Shown: positions 16,900 to 25,426 of the stretch, one piece after another | Layout: each line of letters opens with the position of its first letter | Position numbering within the stretch: position 1 is the stretch's first letter | NCBI RefSeq assembly: GCF_036057275.1 | Contig: NZ_CP107945.1 | Span: 4,340,001 to 4,404,000 of the forward strand | Origin: Streptomyces sp. NBC_00390 | GTDB lineage: Bacteria; Actinomycetota; Actinomycetes; Streptomycetales; Streptomycetaceae | DNA length: 64,000 nucleotides | Reading direction: 5' to 3' | Position numbers and translations under genes: made by a program | The notes under the pieces: model-generated | Told to the model about the DNA's origin: nothing | Database searches by the model: none | Seen by the model: only the letters and a program-made list of their open reading frames with translations

Positions 16900-17522
16900 T
16901 GCGGCTCCTCGGTGATCGGAGTGCTGTACGCGTGCAGCACGTTCATGAACAGCTCTTCGCGCCGGCGGCGCACGACCTCGCTGCCGGGTTCGAGCAGCAC
17001 CTGTACGGCGGTGCCGTCGTGCACGGCGACGAGCGCGTGCCCGAGCGCCGCCTCGTTGCCGACGCGCCGTCCGGTCCTCGCGAGCGCTTCGACCACGAAG
17101 GGCAGGAGCGTGTCGAGGATCGACTGCTCGCGCGCGGCCATCACACGCCGCAGCGACGGGTTGCGCAGCGCGTGCGCGGTGAACTCGGCCGTCACCCGGT
17201 ACCAGGCGTCGTCGACGGGGATCGCGGCGAGCACGGCCCGCATCGCCTCCTCCGGCGCCTGGGACGACACCTTGTCCAGCGCCTCGCGCGCGTCGGCGAG
17301 CATGCGCCGGGAGCGCTCCTCCCACATGGCGAGGAACAGCTCGTCCAGCGAGGTGAAGTTGGAGTAGAACGCGCCGCGTGTGTAGCCCGCGCGCTCGCAG
17401 ACCTGCTCCACGGTCGAGCGCCCGAAGCCCTCATCGGCGAACACCTCGAGCGCGGCGTCGAGCAGCCGCCGCCGCGTCTGCGCGCGGCGCGCGGTGACGC
17501 GCTTGGGGGCTGTTGCGGACAT
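16896..17522 (-). CDS. TetR family transcriptional regulator
   Basis: 208-aa repressor-type regulator. The DNA-binding helix-turn-helix is residues 10-55 (RRRLLDAALEVFADEGF...ERAGYTRGAFYSNF); the rest is an all-helical ligand domain. ATG at 17522 has AAGAGGAGAG upstream. It is the first gene of the tetR-flavoprotein-SDR operon, so it probably represses its own operon through the palindrome in its promoter. The likely inducer is the substrate of the two oxidoreductases. Confidence 0.92.
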   Translation of the reverse strand: MSATAPKRVTARRAQTRRRLLDAALEVFADEGFGRSTVEQVCERAGYTRGAFYSNFTSLDELFLAMWEERSRRMLADAREALDKVSSQAPEEAMRAVLAAIPVDDAWYRVTAEFTAHALRNPSLRRVMAAREQSILDTLLPFVVEALARTGRRVGNEAALGHALVAVHDGTAVQVLLEPGSEVVRRRREELFMNVLHAYSTPITEEPQ

Positions 17523-17546
17523 TCGGCTCTCCTCTTTCAGTACATG

Positions 17547-17576
17547 AACGTATTCGATGCATGCATGTATCGACAA
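17547..17576 (-). promoter_or_regulatory. promoter of the tetR operon with internal palindrome
   Basis: On the minus strand TTGTCG (17576-17571) and TACGTT (17552-17547) are separated by 18 bp, ahead of the tetR start. The spacer holds most of an 18-bp palindrome, CGATGCATGCATGTATCG (17555-17572; 16 of 18 positions symmetric), the likely TetR operator. Repressor here would cover both promoter boxes. Confidence 0.6.
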
Positions 17577-17599
17577 GGCCCGTGCGCGGCCTTCACGCG

Positions 17600-18328
17600 C
17601 TACTCGGCGCCGAGCTCCCGCAGCCATCGGACGACGGCCTCGGCCCCTTGCGCCGCGGCGATGTCGACGGGCCGCGCACCGCCGTGGCCGATCCGGTCCA
17701 CGTCCGCGCCGTGCGCGTGCAGCAGTCGTGCGACCGCGAGCTGTCCGCCATGGCATGCGCCCCAGAAGGCCGAGGTCACCTCGTCTGCGGCCGGCGGCTC
17801 GTCCCCGGGGAGGAACTCCTCGACCTGGCCGACGAGCCCCAGCGTCGCGGCGTCCTCCAGGGTGACCCGCGCTCCGTGTCCGCGCAGCCGGTGCGCGGCC
17901 TCCCACTGACCGAACCCGCACGCGTCGGCCAGTGGTGTACCGGCCCCGATCACGCCGCCGGTGGCCTCGATGTCGGCCCCTGCCTCGATCAGCGCGTCCA
18001 GCACGGCGACGTCGTTGCTGCCGGCGGCCCAGTGCAGTGGCGTCTCGGCATGGGCACCCGCGAACCGCGCGTCGGGATCGGCGCCGGCGCGTACGAGAAG
18101 GGCGACGACCTGCGGCCCGTTCGGAAAGTTTCCCGGCCAGTCGGTGGCGAGGTGCAGCAGACTCCGCCCGCCCGCTCCGCCGCATCCCTCGCGCGGCTCC
18201 TGCACGATCCGCGCGGAGGCGAGCCCCGGATGCCTGTCCAGCAGCCGCCGCAGCTCGGGCAGGTGCCCGCCCCGGATCGCGTCGGTGACGGCTACGGCGA
18301 CAGGGTCCTGCGAGTCGAGCGTCTGCAC
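17600..18328 (-). CDS. ankyrin repeat protein
   Basis: 242-aa protein built of ankyrin repeats; clear units include GRSLLHLATDWPGNFPNGPQ, ETPLHWAAGSNDVAVLDALIEAGADIEA, GTPLADACGFGQWEAAHRLRGHGARV and GGQLAVARLLHAHGADVDRI. Start is GTG at 18328, with GGAGG 7 nt upstream, which overrides an in-frame extension to 18442. A binding scaffold; partner unknown. Lies upstream of and in the same direction as the tetR operon, 78 bp away. Confidence 0.85.
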   Translation of the reverse strand: MQTLDSQDPVAVAVTDAIRGGHLPELRRLLDRHPGLASARIVQEPREGCGGAGGRSLLHLATDWPGNFPNGPQVVALLVRAGADPDARFAGAHAETPLHWAAGSNDVAVLDALIEAGADIEATGGVIGAGTPLADACGFGQWEAAHRLRGHGARVTLEDAATLGLVGQVEEFLPGDEPPAADEVTSAFWGACHGGQLAVARLLHAHGADVDRIGHGGARPVDIAAAQGAEAVVRWLRELGAE

Positions 18329-18590
18329 GGGCCGGCCTCCTGGGGCTGGTTCGACAGGGGGAACCCGGAGGGAAGCGACGGCGGGGCCGCAACCGGCCGC
18401 GGGTACCGGGAGGACCATGATGGGCCGCCGCCCGACCGGCATGTGGCGCCGGCCCGTCGGCCACGGACGAGATCGCCGACGGTGACGGCCCCGGGGTGAC
18501 CTCGGCGGTCGCGTCCGGCCCGGCGTGACCCAGGGGCCGTCACGTACGCCGATGAGTGGGCGGCCCCCGGGCTACGTACTGATCCGTGGT

Positions 18591-18639
18591 GGCCTCGGTG
18601 GACGCGGGCGGCCCCTGGACACCCGCCTCCACCGAGGCC
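18591..18639 (-). terminator. hairpin terminator of the MFS gene
   Basis: A 12-bp stem (18591-18602 / 18628-18639) extended by 5 more pairs after a C-C mismatch, 34 bp beyond the MFS stop. It is the only structure I see in the 344-bp gap 18329-18672. Confidence 0.65.
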
Positions 18640-18672
18640 CCCGCCAGCCTCCTGGGACGAGCTCGTCGCATC

Positions 18673-20097
18673 TCACGGCGGTGTGGCGCGGCCCGCCGGG
18701 CGGCCGGAGACCATCAGCAGCGTCTGGGTCAGCGCGGCGGCCGCCAGCACCCCCGCCGTGAGGAAGAACCCGGTGGCGAACGCGTCACCCGGCAGTGGCG
18801 CCCGCCCCGAGTGGGCGGACAGGAGCGTTGCCCCCACGACCGCGGTTCCGAGCGTTCCGCCGACCTGCAGGCACATCTCCAGAAGTCCGGACGCACCGCC
18901 GCGACGGCTCGTCGGCGGTGCGGCCATGGCGACCGACATGGCCGGGTTGTAGATGAACGGGATCGACATGCCCCAGACCAGCAGAGCCGCACCGAAGGGC
19001 CAGTAACTCCTGACCTCGACCGCGGCACCCATGAGGGCGAAGCCCAGCGCGCCGCCGACCGCACCCGCCACCGTGAGCGTCCGGGCGCCGAAGCGCCGGG
19101 ACAGCACCCCGGCGGCCGGTGCGAGCACCACGGTCGGCACCATGGCGGGCAGCATCGCGAGCCCCGCGGCCGACGGGCTGAGCCCGAGCGAGTCCTGCAC
19201 ATAGACGGCCCCGTAGATCACCGCCGCGAGGAAGCTGAACTGCGCACAGAGAACCATGACCGCCGAGCCCGCGAACCGGCGCTCGGCCAGCAGGCCCACA
19301 TTCACCAGCGGCACCCTGCGGCGCGTCTCGATGCGTACGAACACGCCCAGCAGCACCAGGCCGGCCCCGAGCAGCGCGAGCACCCCGACAGCGGAGGAGC
19401 CCTGGCCGCCGGACTGCATGAGCGCCGTCACCACGGCCCCGAGACCTGCCACGGAGGTGACCAGGCCCCAGCCGTCGAAGCCTCCCGATGACGCGCCCAC
19501 GGGCTGCCGGCCGATCACGGTGCACGCGATCAGGAGGACGGCCGCCGCGGGCACGAGGTTCACGAAGAAGATCGAGCGCCAGCCGAGGTGCTCGGTGAGC
19601 AGGCCGCCCAGCAACGGACCGGCGGCGAGCGCGACCGAGGCGGCGCCGACATACGTCCCGATCGCCTTGCCCAGCCGGTCCGCGGGGAAGGTGTTCGTGA
19701 TGATCGCCATCGTCTGGGGCAGCATGGCGGCCGCCGCGGCGCCCTGGACCGCGCGGGCCACCACCAGTGCCCCGCCGCTGCCGGCCAGTCCGCACAGCAG
19801 CGAGGCGACGGCGAAGGCCACGGTGCCGAGCAGGAACATCCGCCGCGTACCGAAGAGATCGCCGAACCGGCCGCCCGCGGCGGCGAGCGAGGCGAAGGCG
19901 AGGATGTAGGCGTTGGGCACCCAGTGCGAGAGCGCGACGCTGATCCCGAGGTCGTCCCGGATCGTGGGGAGGGCCACTCCGACGACCGTCTCGTCGACGA
20001 ACGTCATGGCCAGCGCGAGGCTCGACGCCGCCAGCACCCACCGCTGCCGGAGGCCGGGTGCAGCCTCCGCGTCCCTCGCTGCCCTCGGCCGAGCCAT
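18673..20097 (-). CDS. MFS drug/metabolite exporter, DHA2-like (14 TM)
   Basis: 474-aa membrane transporter. TM1 carries FVDETVVGVALPTI, the DHA2-type motif D1, and GGRFGDLFGTRRMFLLG is motif A in the first loop; motif C (GPLLGGLLTEHLGWRSIFFVN) follows TM5. The length and helix count fit 14 TM proton antiporters for drugs or secreted metabolites. Only one start is available (20097). No regulator is next to it: the neighbour is a CAP-domain gene in the same direction behind its own terminator. Substrate unknown. Confidence 0.9.
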   Translation of the reverse strand: MARPRAARDAEAAPGLRQRWVLAASSLALAMTFVDETVVGVALPTIRDDLGISVALSHWVPNAYILAFASLAAAGGRFGDLFGTRRMFLLGTVAFAVASLLCGLAGSGGALVVARAVQGAAAAAMLPQTMAIITNTFPADRLGKAIGTYVGAASVALAAGPLLGGLLTEHLGWRSIFFVNLVPAAAVLLIACTVIGRQPVGASSGGFDGWGLVTSVAGLGAVVTALMQSGGQGSSAVGVLALLGAGLVLLGVFVRIETRRRVPLVNVGLLAERRFAGSAVMVLCAQFSFLAAVIYGAVYVQDSLGLSPSAAGLAMLPAMVPTVVLAPAAGVLSRRFGARTLTVAGAVGGALGFALMGAAVEVRSYWPFGAALLVWGMSIPFIYNPAMSVAMAAPPTSRRGGASGLLEMCLQVGGTLGTAVVGATLLSAHSGRAPLPGDAFATGFFLTAGVLAAAALTQTLLMVSGRPAGRATPP

Positions 20098-20224
20098 GGG
20101 GCGACTTTACGGATCCTGCCCGTCAATGCGGTGGTTCACCACGAATGACCTGAAGTGTGATTCGAGGTGCGGTCCGAGGTGCTGACGATCCGGAGCGGGA
20201 TGTTGCGGGGCCCGGAACGGAGAA

Positions 20225-20277
20225 CGGCGAAGGCCCCTGTAGCTCACGCTGCGCCGATGGGCGCGGGGCCTTCGCCG
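20225..20277 (-). terminator. terminator of the CAP-domain gene
   Basis: Perfect 13-bp arms (20225-20237 CGGCGAAGGCCCC / 20265-20277), 27-nt loop, 15 bp past the stop. Confidence 0.75.
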
Positions 20278-20291
20278 GTTCGTCGGGTCCC

Positions 20292-21071
20292 TCAGCGGGC
20301 CGTTCCGAAGTCCTGCGTCCAGTAGCTGTTGGGCTGCGCGAGCGCGACCCCGATCTCCTTGAACGCGCAGTTCAGGATGTTCTCCTTGTGGCCCGGGCTG
20401 GCCATCCAGCCCGCCATGACGCTCTCGGGCGAGTCATAGCCGTAGGCCACGTTCTCGCCGTACGTGCTCCAGGTGTAGCCGGCGCGCGTGATGCGGTCGC
20501 CCGGCGAGGAGCCGTCGGAGCCCGTGTGCGACATGTTGCTGTGGGACGCCATGTCCTTGCTGTGCGCCTCAGCGGCCTTGGTCAGCTTCGCGTTGACGGT
20601 GACCGGTGAGCATCCGACCTTGCTGCGCTCAGCGTTGACCAGCTGCACGACGCGGGCCACATCCCCGGACGCCGGGGCGGGGGCCGCCGGAGTGCTCGGC
20701 TTGCTCGGGGTCGCCTCGGCGGGCGGCTTCGTGGCGGGAGCGGCCGGCTTCTCGGCCTCGGGGGCGGGTGCCTTCGTCGCGGGAGCGCTCGGCTTCTTCG
20801 CCTCGGCGGGAGCCTTGGTCGCCGGGGCGGCCGGCTTCCTGTCCCGGTCGGCCTGTGACCACCGCTTGTCGGAAGACTGCCGGTCCCACTCGCCGTGGGA
20901 TCGCTCCCAGCCGTCGTGGGAGGTCCGCTCCCACTGCCCGGCGGACCGGTTTTCCTGGCTTGCCTGGGGATCCCAACAGGCCATGGCGGCGGAGGGCACT
21001 GCCACGGCGCTCAGGGCGACGGCAGTGATCGTTATCTTCCGGTAGTGGGTCGTCCTGCGGTGCTTCCTCAT
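20292..21071 (-). CDS. secreted CAP (SCP/PR1-like) domain protein
   Basis: 259-aa exported protein. Signal peptide MRKHRRTTHYRKITITAVAL to about residue 32, then a Trp-rich polar segment, a low-complexity linker with repeated PAAPATKAPAEAKKP-type units (about 75-130), and a C-terminal CAP domain: VVQLVNAERSKVGCSPV, AEAHSKDMASHSNMSHTG, YGENVAYG and MAGWMASPGHKENILN. CAP proteins are extracellular and often linked to envelope or sporulation; no enzymatic function is established for the bacterial form. ATG at 21071 with GAGGTCAGGC upstream. Confidence 0.9.
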   Translation of the reverse strand: MRKHRRTTHYRKITITAVALSAVAVPSAAMACWDPQASQENRSAGQWERTSHDGWERSHGEWDRQSSDKRWSQADRDRKPAAPATKAPAEAKKPSAPATKAPAPEAEKPAAPATKPPAEATPSKPSTPAAPAPASGDVARVVQLVNAERSKVGCSPVTVNAKLTKAAEAHSKDMASHSNMSHTGSDGSSPGDRITRAGYTWSTYGENVAYGYDSPESVMAGWMASPGHKENILNCAFKEIGVALAQPNSYWTQDFGTAR

Positions 21072-21621
21072 GCCTGACCTCGCTAGGTAAATCGCGGAGC
21101 TCGTCCCCGGATGCGGTCAGCCGGCACAGAACCCTGTGCCTGAGCTGCGGAGACGCCTTGCGGGCCGCCATTGTTAGAACCGCTGGACGCGCAGGGCAAC
21201 GAGCCTCACCACTACCCCGGCTCGTAGCGATGGACGGCTCTTGTCATGGGTGCACGGGCATGCAGGCCCGGTTTCCGGATCTTCCGGTGCAAGCTGACGC
21301 CAGGTCAGAAACCCCTGTGAGCTCGATGAACGGGCGAAAGTGCCGAGTGGGCCGAATGTCGCGAATACTTACGTGAGGCATATCTATGCCAAGACGGACA
21401 AGTCCCTTTTGTCGCCAGGGACACATCTACTATTCCGTAGCCTTAGTACCGGAAGTGGGTGTGACGCATGTCATGGCGCTGCCCCTTTTGACCGGCCCTG
21501 GCGGGTTACAGGGAGGTGGCGTACGGGCCCCGGGGCCGTGCGGCCCGCTGTGATCCGGGAATAACCAGCCTCTAACCGTCACGAAACCCTGCCGGGCACC
21601 CCGGTTCGTAGCGTTGTCCGC
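21072..21621. other. 550-bp intergenic region with leader hairpin
   Basis: No convincing gene. On the CAP-gene side is a 7-bp hairpin with 4-nt loop (21123-21140, GGCACAG/CTGTGCC) in the likely 5' leader. I looked for a c-di-AMP (ydaO) riboswitch, common before Streptomyces wall hydrolases, and did not find its conserved core. The right half (about 21380-21460) is unusually AT-rich and likely holds the kinase promoter. Confidence 0.4.
21609..21614 (+). promoter_or_regulatory. -10 box of the NIT kinase gene, leaderless arrangement
   Basis: TAGCGT, then exactly 7 nt, then the GTG at 21622; no Shine-Dalgarno sequence is present. Confidence 0.4.
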
Positions 21622-23598
21622 GTGATCCGTACTCGATCTGTCACGCGGAGTCGCCGGCCTCTGCCGCGTCCGCCCGCTCTGCCCGGCTGGAGCACCATCC
21701 GCGGCCGGGTGGCCGTCGTGCTCGCCGTACCCACCTGTCTGCTGCTGATCGTGACCGGCCTCGGCGTCGCCGACCGGGCGGCCGACTGGTCCGCGTCGCG
21801 CGAGACCGCCGCCCGGGTGGAACTCGTCATCAAGGCCCAGGACCTCGTGCGCGAGCTGCAGCGCGAGCGCGGCCTCACCAATGGGCTGCTGGGCGGCGCC
21901 GCGGAGTACCGCGACGACGTCGACGTCCAGCGCGCACGCACCGACACCGGCCGAGACGGGTTCGACGCCCTGCTCGAAGCGGGCGGCGCGGGTGCGGACA
22001 CCGCCGGCGCCTTACGTGACGCGCTCGTCCCGGTCGGGGCCCTGGCCGGGGTACGCGTCCAGGTCGACAACGGCACCGCACAGCGTGCCCCGACCCTGGC
22101 CGCCTACACCGAGGCGATCGACCAGCTGATCGGCGCCGCGGCGGCCGGACCGGCTCGGGGTGAGGGCGCCGTCGCCGAGTCGATGGGCGCCCTGGAGGCC
22201 CTCGCGCGCGCCACCGAGGCGGTCGCTCTCGAGCGCGGCTTCCTCAACGGCGTCTTCGCGGCAGGCCGGTTCAAGGGGAGCGAGTTCCTCGACTTCACCG
22301 AGGTGCGGGCGGACCGGCTGGCCTCCCTCGCCCAGTACGCCGAACTCGCCACCCCCGCCCAGCAGTCCGCGCTCGAGGCCGCCTTCGAGACCCCCGAGGC
22401 CCGGCGCGCCCTCGGCTACGAGAAACGGGCGGAGCGAGGCGCGGACGGCGACCGGCTCGACGTGAACCCGAGCAGCTGGTGGTCCTCGATGACGGCGCTC
22501 GTCGACCAACTCCACGTCGTCCAGCGGCGCATCGGCGACGAGACAAGGGCGCGCGCCGACCAGGCCGGTGGCGAGGCCACCGGGCAGCTGGGCGGCTTCA
22601 TCGCCCTCGGGCTGCTGATCGTCGCCGTCGTCACCGCGCTCGCCGTGCTCTCCGCCCGCTCGATCACCCGGCCCCTCGTCGCACTCGCCGACGAGGCCGA
22701 CTCGGTCGCGCGTGACGGGCTGCCCGCCGCCGTGGCCCGGATCCAGAAGGCCGACGCGCGGGACGAACTCGCCGCCGCGCCGCGGCGCCGGGTGCCCGAC
22801 GGGGCCCGCGAGTTCGCCCGGCTCGCCGGCGCCCTGCACAACGTCGAGCACACGGCGATCGGTCTCGCGACCGAGCAGGCCGTGCTGCGCCGCAACAGCT
22901 CGGAGTCGCTCGCCAGCCTCGGCCGCCGCAACCAGGCGCTGCTCTCCCGCCAGCTCGGCCTGATCACCGCCCTGGAGCGTCAGGAGATCGATCCGGACGC
23001 ACTCGGCGGGCTCTTCGAACTGGACCACCTGGCGACCCGTATGCGCCGCAATGCCGAATCCCTGCTCGTGCTCGCGGGGGAGGAGCTGCCGCCGCGCACC
23101 TGGTCGGGCCTGGTGACAGCGGCGGAGGTGGTGCAGTCGGCGATCGCCGAGGTCGAGCAGTACCAGCGTGTCGCCGTGGTGGACATGGAGCCCAGCAGGA
23201 TCCGTGGCCGGGCCGTCGCGGAGCTCTCCCATCTGCTTGCCGAGCTCATGGAGAACGCCCTGGTCTTCTCGCCTCCCACGCAGCAGGTCGAGGTCTACGG
23301 CTGGCGCGACGGCGCCGAGTACTGCCTCGCCGTCGTCGACCGGGGCTTGGGCATGACCGCCGAGGAGCTGGCCCGCTCCAACGCCCGGCTCGCGGGCCGC
23401 GAGCCCTTCCTGGTCGCCCCTTCCCGCTACCTCGGCCACTACGTGGTCGGAACCCTCGCGGCCAGGCTCGGCGCCCAGGTGGAACTGCGTCCCACCGAGG
23501 GGCAGGGCGGCGCCGGCGGAGTCACCGCGTACATCGCCCTGCCCGCCGGTCTCATCGAGGCGCCGGACACGGAACCCGCCGCCAGCTCACCCCGATGA
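21622..23598 (+). CDS. nitrate/nitrite-sensing (NIT) domain histidine kinase-like protein
   Basis: 658-aa membrane protein. TM1 is at about residues 28-50, followed by an extracytoplasmic NIT domain with the diagnostic ELQRERGLTNGLLGG, then TM2 (about 325-345), a HAMP-like linker and a C-terminal ATPase (ELMENALVFSPPTQQVEVYG, DRGLGM). A typical phospho-acceptor His box is not evident; RRNQALLSRQLGLITALERQE takes its place, as in the CvnA proteins of Streptomyces conservons. Unlike those, no roadblock, DUF742 or small GTPase genes follow; a strong terminator does. Input and output are unknown. Confidence 0.88.
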   Translation: MIRTRSVTRSRRPLPRPPALPGWSTIRGRVAVVLAVPTCLLLIVTGLGVADRAADWSASRETAARVELVIKAQDLVRELQRERGLTNGLLGGAAEYRDDVDVQRARTDTGRDGFDALLEAGGAGADTAGALRDALVPVGALAGVRVQVDNGTAQRAPTLAAYTEAIDQLIGAAAAGPARGEGAVAESMGALEALARATEAVALERGFLNGVFAAGRFKGSEFLDFTEVRADRLASLAQYAELATPAQQSALEAAFETPEARRALGYEKRAERGADGDRLDVNPSSWWSSMTALVDQLHVVQRRIGDETRARADQAGGEATGQLGGFIALGLLIVAVVTALAVLSARSITRPLVALADEADSVARDGLPAAVARIQKADARDELAAAPRRRVPDGAREFARLAGALHNVEHTAIGLATEQAVLRRNSSESLASLGRRNQALLSRQLGLITALERQEIDPDALGGLFELDHLATRMRRNAESLLVLAGEELPPRTWSGLVTAAEVVQSAIAEVEQYQRVAVVDMEPSRIRGRAVAELSHLLAELMENALVFSPPTQQVEVYGWRDGAEYCLAVVDRGLGMTAEELARSNARLAGREPFLVAPSRYLGHYVVGTLAARLGAQVELRPTEGQGGAGGVTAYIALPAGLIEAPDTEPAASSPR

Positions 23599-23600
23599 GA

Positions 23601-23637
23601 CCCGCACCGGCCACGTCGAATGCGTGGCCGGTGCGGG
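23601..23637 (+). terminator. terminator of the NIT kinase gene
   Basis: Perfect 15-bp arms (23601-23615 / 23623-23637) with a 7-nt loop, directly after the stop codon. Confidence 0.85.
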
Positions 23638-23711
23638 CCTTCGGGTCGTGGACGACACCGTGTCCGTCCGGGCGGCGCGCCGCCGGGTACGCCGGCGGCG
23701 TCAGCCGTCCG

Positions 23712-24278
23712 TCAGTACGGGTGCCGGTCGGGCTTGCCCGCCCATGCGGCGTATGCTTCCGCGCCCAACTCCGGGTAGATCTGCTCGATATGGATCCGGC
23801 GCTCGTCCATCGGCTTCTCGAAGTCCTCGTACTGGTAGGCGTCGTCGAAGCCGATCTCCCGCGTGGCCTTCAGATCGCAGCTGAAGTAGACGTTGTCGAT
23901 GCGCGACCAGTAGATGGCGCTCATGCACATCGGGCACGGGGCGCCGCTGATGTAGATCGAGCAGCCCTGGAGCATCCGGGCCCGCTCGGGCACCGGGTCA
24001 GGAGATCCTTCGGGACGCGGCACGTAGGCGAGAGTGCTCTCGTTCTGGTGCTCCTCCGAGATGGAGGGCGCCTCCGGGTTGAGGCGCTGAACCGCCTTGC
24101 GGATGGTCTCCACTTCGGCATGTGCGGTGGGGTCGCCGGTAAGGAGCACGCGATTCTGGCCACGGGCGAGGATGTCACCGTTGTGCGTGATCACGGCGCC
24201 GAACGGCCCGCCCCAGCCCTGCTCCACCGATTCTGTCGCCAGCCGCACCGCTTCTGCCAGGAACTCCTTGTGGCCCAT
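23712..24278 (-). CDS. guanine deaminase-like nucleoside deaminase
   Basis: 188-aa zinc deaminase of the cytidine-deaminase fold. The motifs DPTAHAEVETIR and GAPCPMCMSAIYWSR give the zinc ligands and catalytic Glu. The length and DERRIHIEQIYPELGAEAYAAW ending match GuaD-type guanine deaminases rather than TadA (contrast the tadA gene at 2988-3428). It would convert guanine to xanthine in purine salvage. ATG at 24278 has GGAGG 7 nt upstream. Divergent from the ABM gene. Confidence 0.82.
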   Translation of the reverse strand: MGHKEFLAEAVRLATESVEQGWGGPFGAVITHNGDILARGQNRVLLTGDPTAHAEVETIRKAVQRLNPEAPSISEEHQNESTLAYVPRPEGSPDPVPERARMLQGCSIYISGAPCPMCMSAIYWSRIDNVYFSCDLKATREIGFDDAYQYEDFEKPMDERRIHIEQIYPELGAEAYAAWAGKPDRHPY

Positions 24279-24321
24279 GACCGAACCTCCACTCGGGCGC
24301 CAATTTCCCTTGTAGTCCAAT

Positions 24322-24351
24322 TTGGCCCATAAGTCCGTTTGTAATTACGCT
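24322..24351 (+). promoter_or_regulatory. promoter of the ABM gene, leaderless
   Basis: TTGGCC (24322-24327), 18-bp spacer, TACGCT (24346-24351), then 7 nt to the ATG at 24359 and no ribosome binding site. This is the best-formed of the leaderless promoters in the window. Confidence 0.6.
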
Positions 24352-24358
24352 ACTCGGT

Positions 24359-25330
24359 ATGAGCGCCAGTGCAAGCCGCGGGTCTGCCGGAGCCGGTGCC
24401 ACCGTCGTGACGTCCCAGAAGGTCCTTCAGGGGTGTGAGGAGGACTACAAGCGCTGGCAGGAGGTCGTGAACCGGGCCGTCCGAGGCTTCGACGGGTTCG
24501 AGGGGACGGAGCAGTACCCGCCGGCCACCGGCGGCGACAACGAATGGGTGGTGGTGTTCCGGTTCTCCCGTGTCGACCAGCTGAGCGCCTGGCTCCGGTC
24601 CGGCACGCGCCAGGAACTTCTTCGTGAAGGCCGCGGGCTGTTCGAGGAGGAGCCGGCCCAGGAGGTTCTCAGCGGTGGCGCCCCGGCCGAGGAAAGGGAA
24701 GTGGTGACGGCAGTCATCTCGCACCAGGTGAGGCCGGGCCGGGAGCAGGACTTCGTGCGCTGGCAGGACAAGGCCCTGAAGGTGCAGGGGAGTTATCCCG
24801 GCTTCATGGGATCCGAGCTGTTCGCGCCGGTGGAGGGGATCCAGGACCGCTGGGTGGTCGCCTTCCGCTTCGACACCCGCGAACACCTGGATCAGTGGCT
24901 GAAGTCCGGCGATCGCGAGAAGCTTCTGCGCGAGGGGCACGAATACTTCGAGACCTACGACGTGCGGCGGATCGGATCGTCGTTCAGCGGCTGGTTCCGG
25001 TTCGGCAAGGGCGAGCAGGAGGGCATCCCGCCCAACTGGAAGCAGGCCATGGCCGTTCTCCTGGCGCTCTTTCCCTGTGTCATGGTGCTCAATCTGACGG
25101 TGGGTGTTGCGCTCAGGGAGGCCGGTGTCCCTGACTATCTCGGCCTGTTCATCGGGAACCTGCTGAGCGTCGGCCTTCTGACGTGGCTCCTGATGCCGCT
25201 GGTGAACGGCGCGCTGGCCTTCTGGCTGCTGCCCGGCCGGGCACGCACCCTGCGCGTCCACATAGCGGGCGCGGCTCTGGTGGTGCTGTGTTACGCGCTG
25301 CTGCTCGTACTTTTCGCCCTGACCACCTGA
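24359..25330 (+). CDS. tandem antibiotic-biosynthesis-monooxygenase (ABM) domain membrane protein
   Basis: 323-aa protein. Two ABM-type ferredoxin-like barrels follow each other (about residues 15-100 and 112-200); each has the pattern of a tracked strand, a helix with YKRWQEVV/FVRWQDKA, and WVVVFRFS/WVVAFRFD. The C-terminus has three membrane segments (about 228-250, 260-282, 292-320). A soluble double ABM domain would thus face the cytoplasm on a membrane anchor. ABM domains in other proteins act as cofactor-less monooxygenases or haem-degrading enzymes; here the substrate is unknown. Starts at the ATG at 24359, apparently leaderless. Confidence 0.82.
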   Translation: MSASASRGSAGAGATVVTSQKVLQGCEEDYKRWQEVVNRAVRGFDGFEGTEQYPPATGGDNEWVVVFRFSRVDQLSAWLRSGTRQELLREGRGLFEEEPAQEVLSGGAPAEEREVVTAVISHQVRPGREQDFVRWQDKALKVQGSYPGFMGSELFAPVEGIQDRWVVAFRFDTREHLDQWLKSGDREKLLREGHEYFETYDVRRIGSSFSGWFRFGKGEQEGIPPNWKQAMAVLLALFPCVMVLNLTVGVALREAGVPDYLGLFIGNLLSVGLLTWLLMPLVNGALAFWLLPGRARTLRVHIAGAALVVLCYALLLVLFALTT

Positions 25331-25426
25331 CCACCTGACCGCCTGTCCGCGGCGGAATGACGGGCCCTGTCCGTCGGTGAACGGCCTGGGCCGACGAGAG
25401 CTGAGCTGCAGCTCGGGCGCTGTTGC

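Noticed and set aside
21072..21250. c-di-AMP (ydaO) riboswitch before the CAP-domain gene
   Set aside because: Expected from context, but the conserved core segments were not found; only a simple 7-bp hairpin is present.
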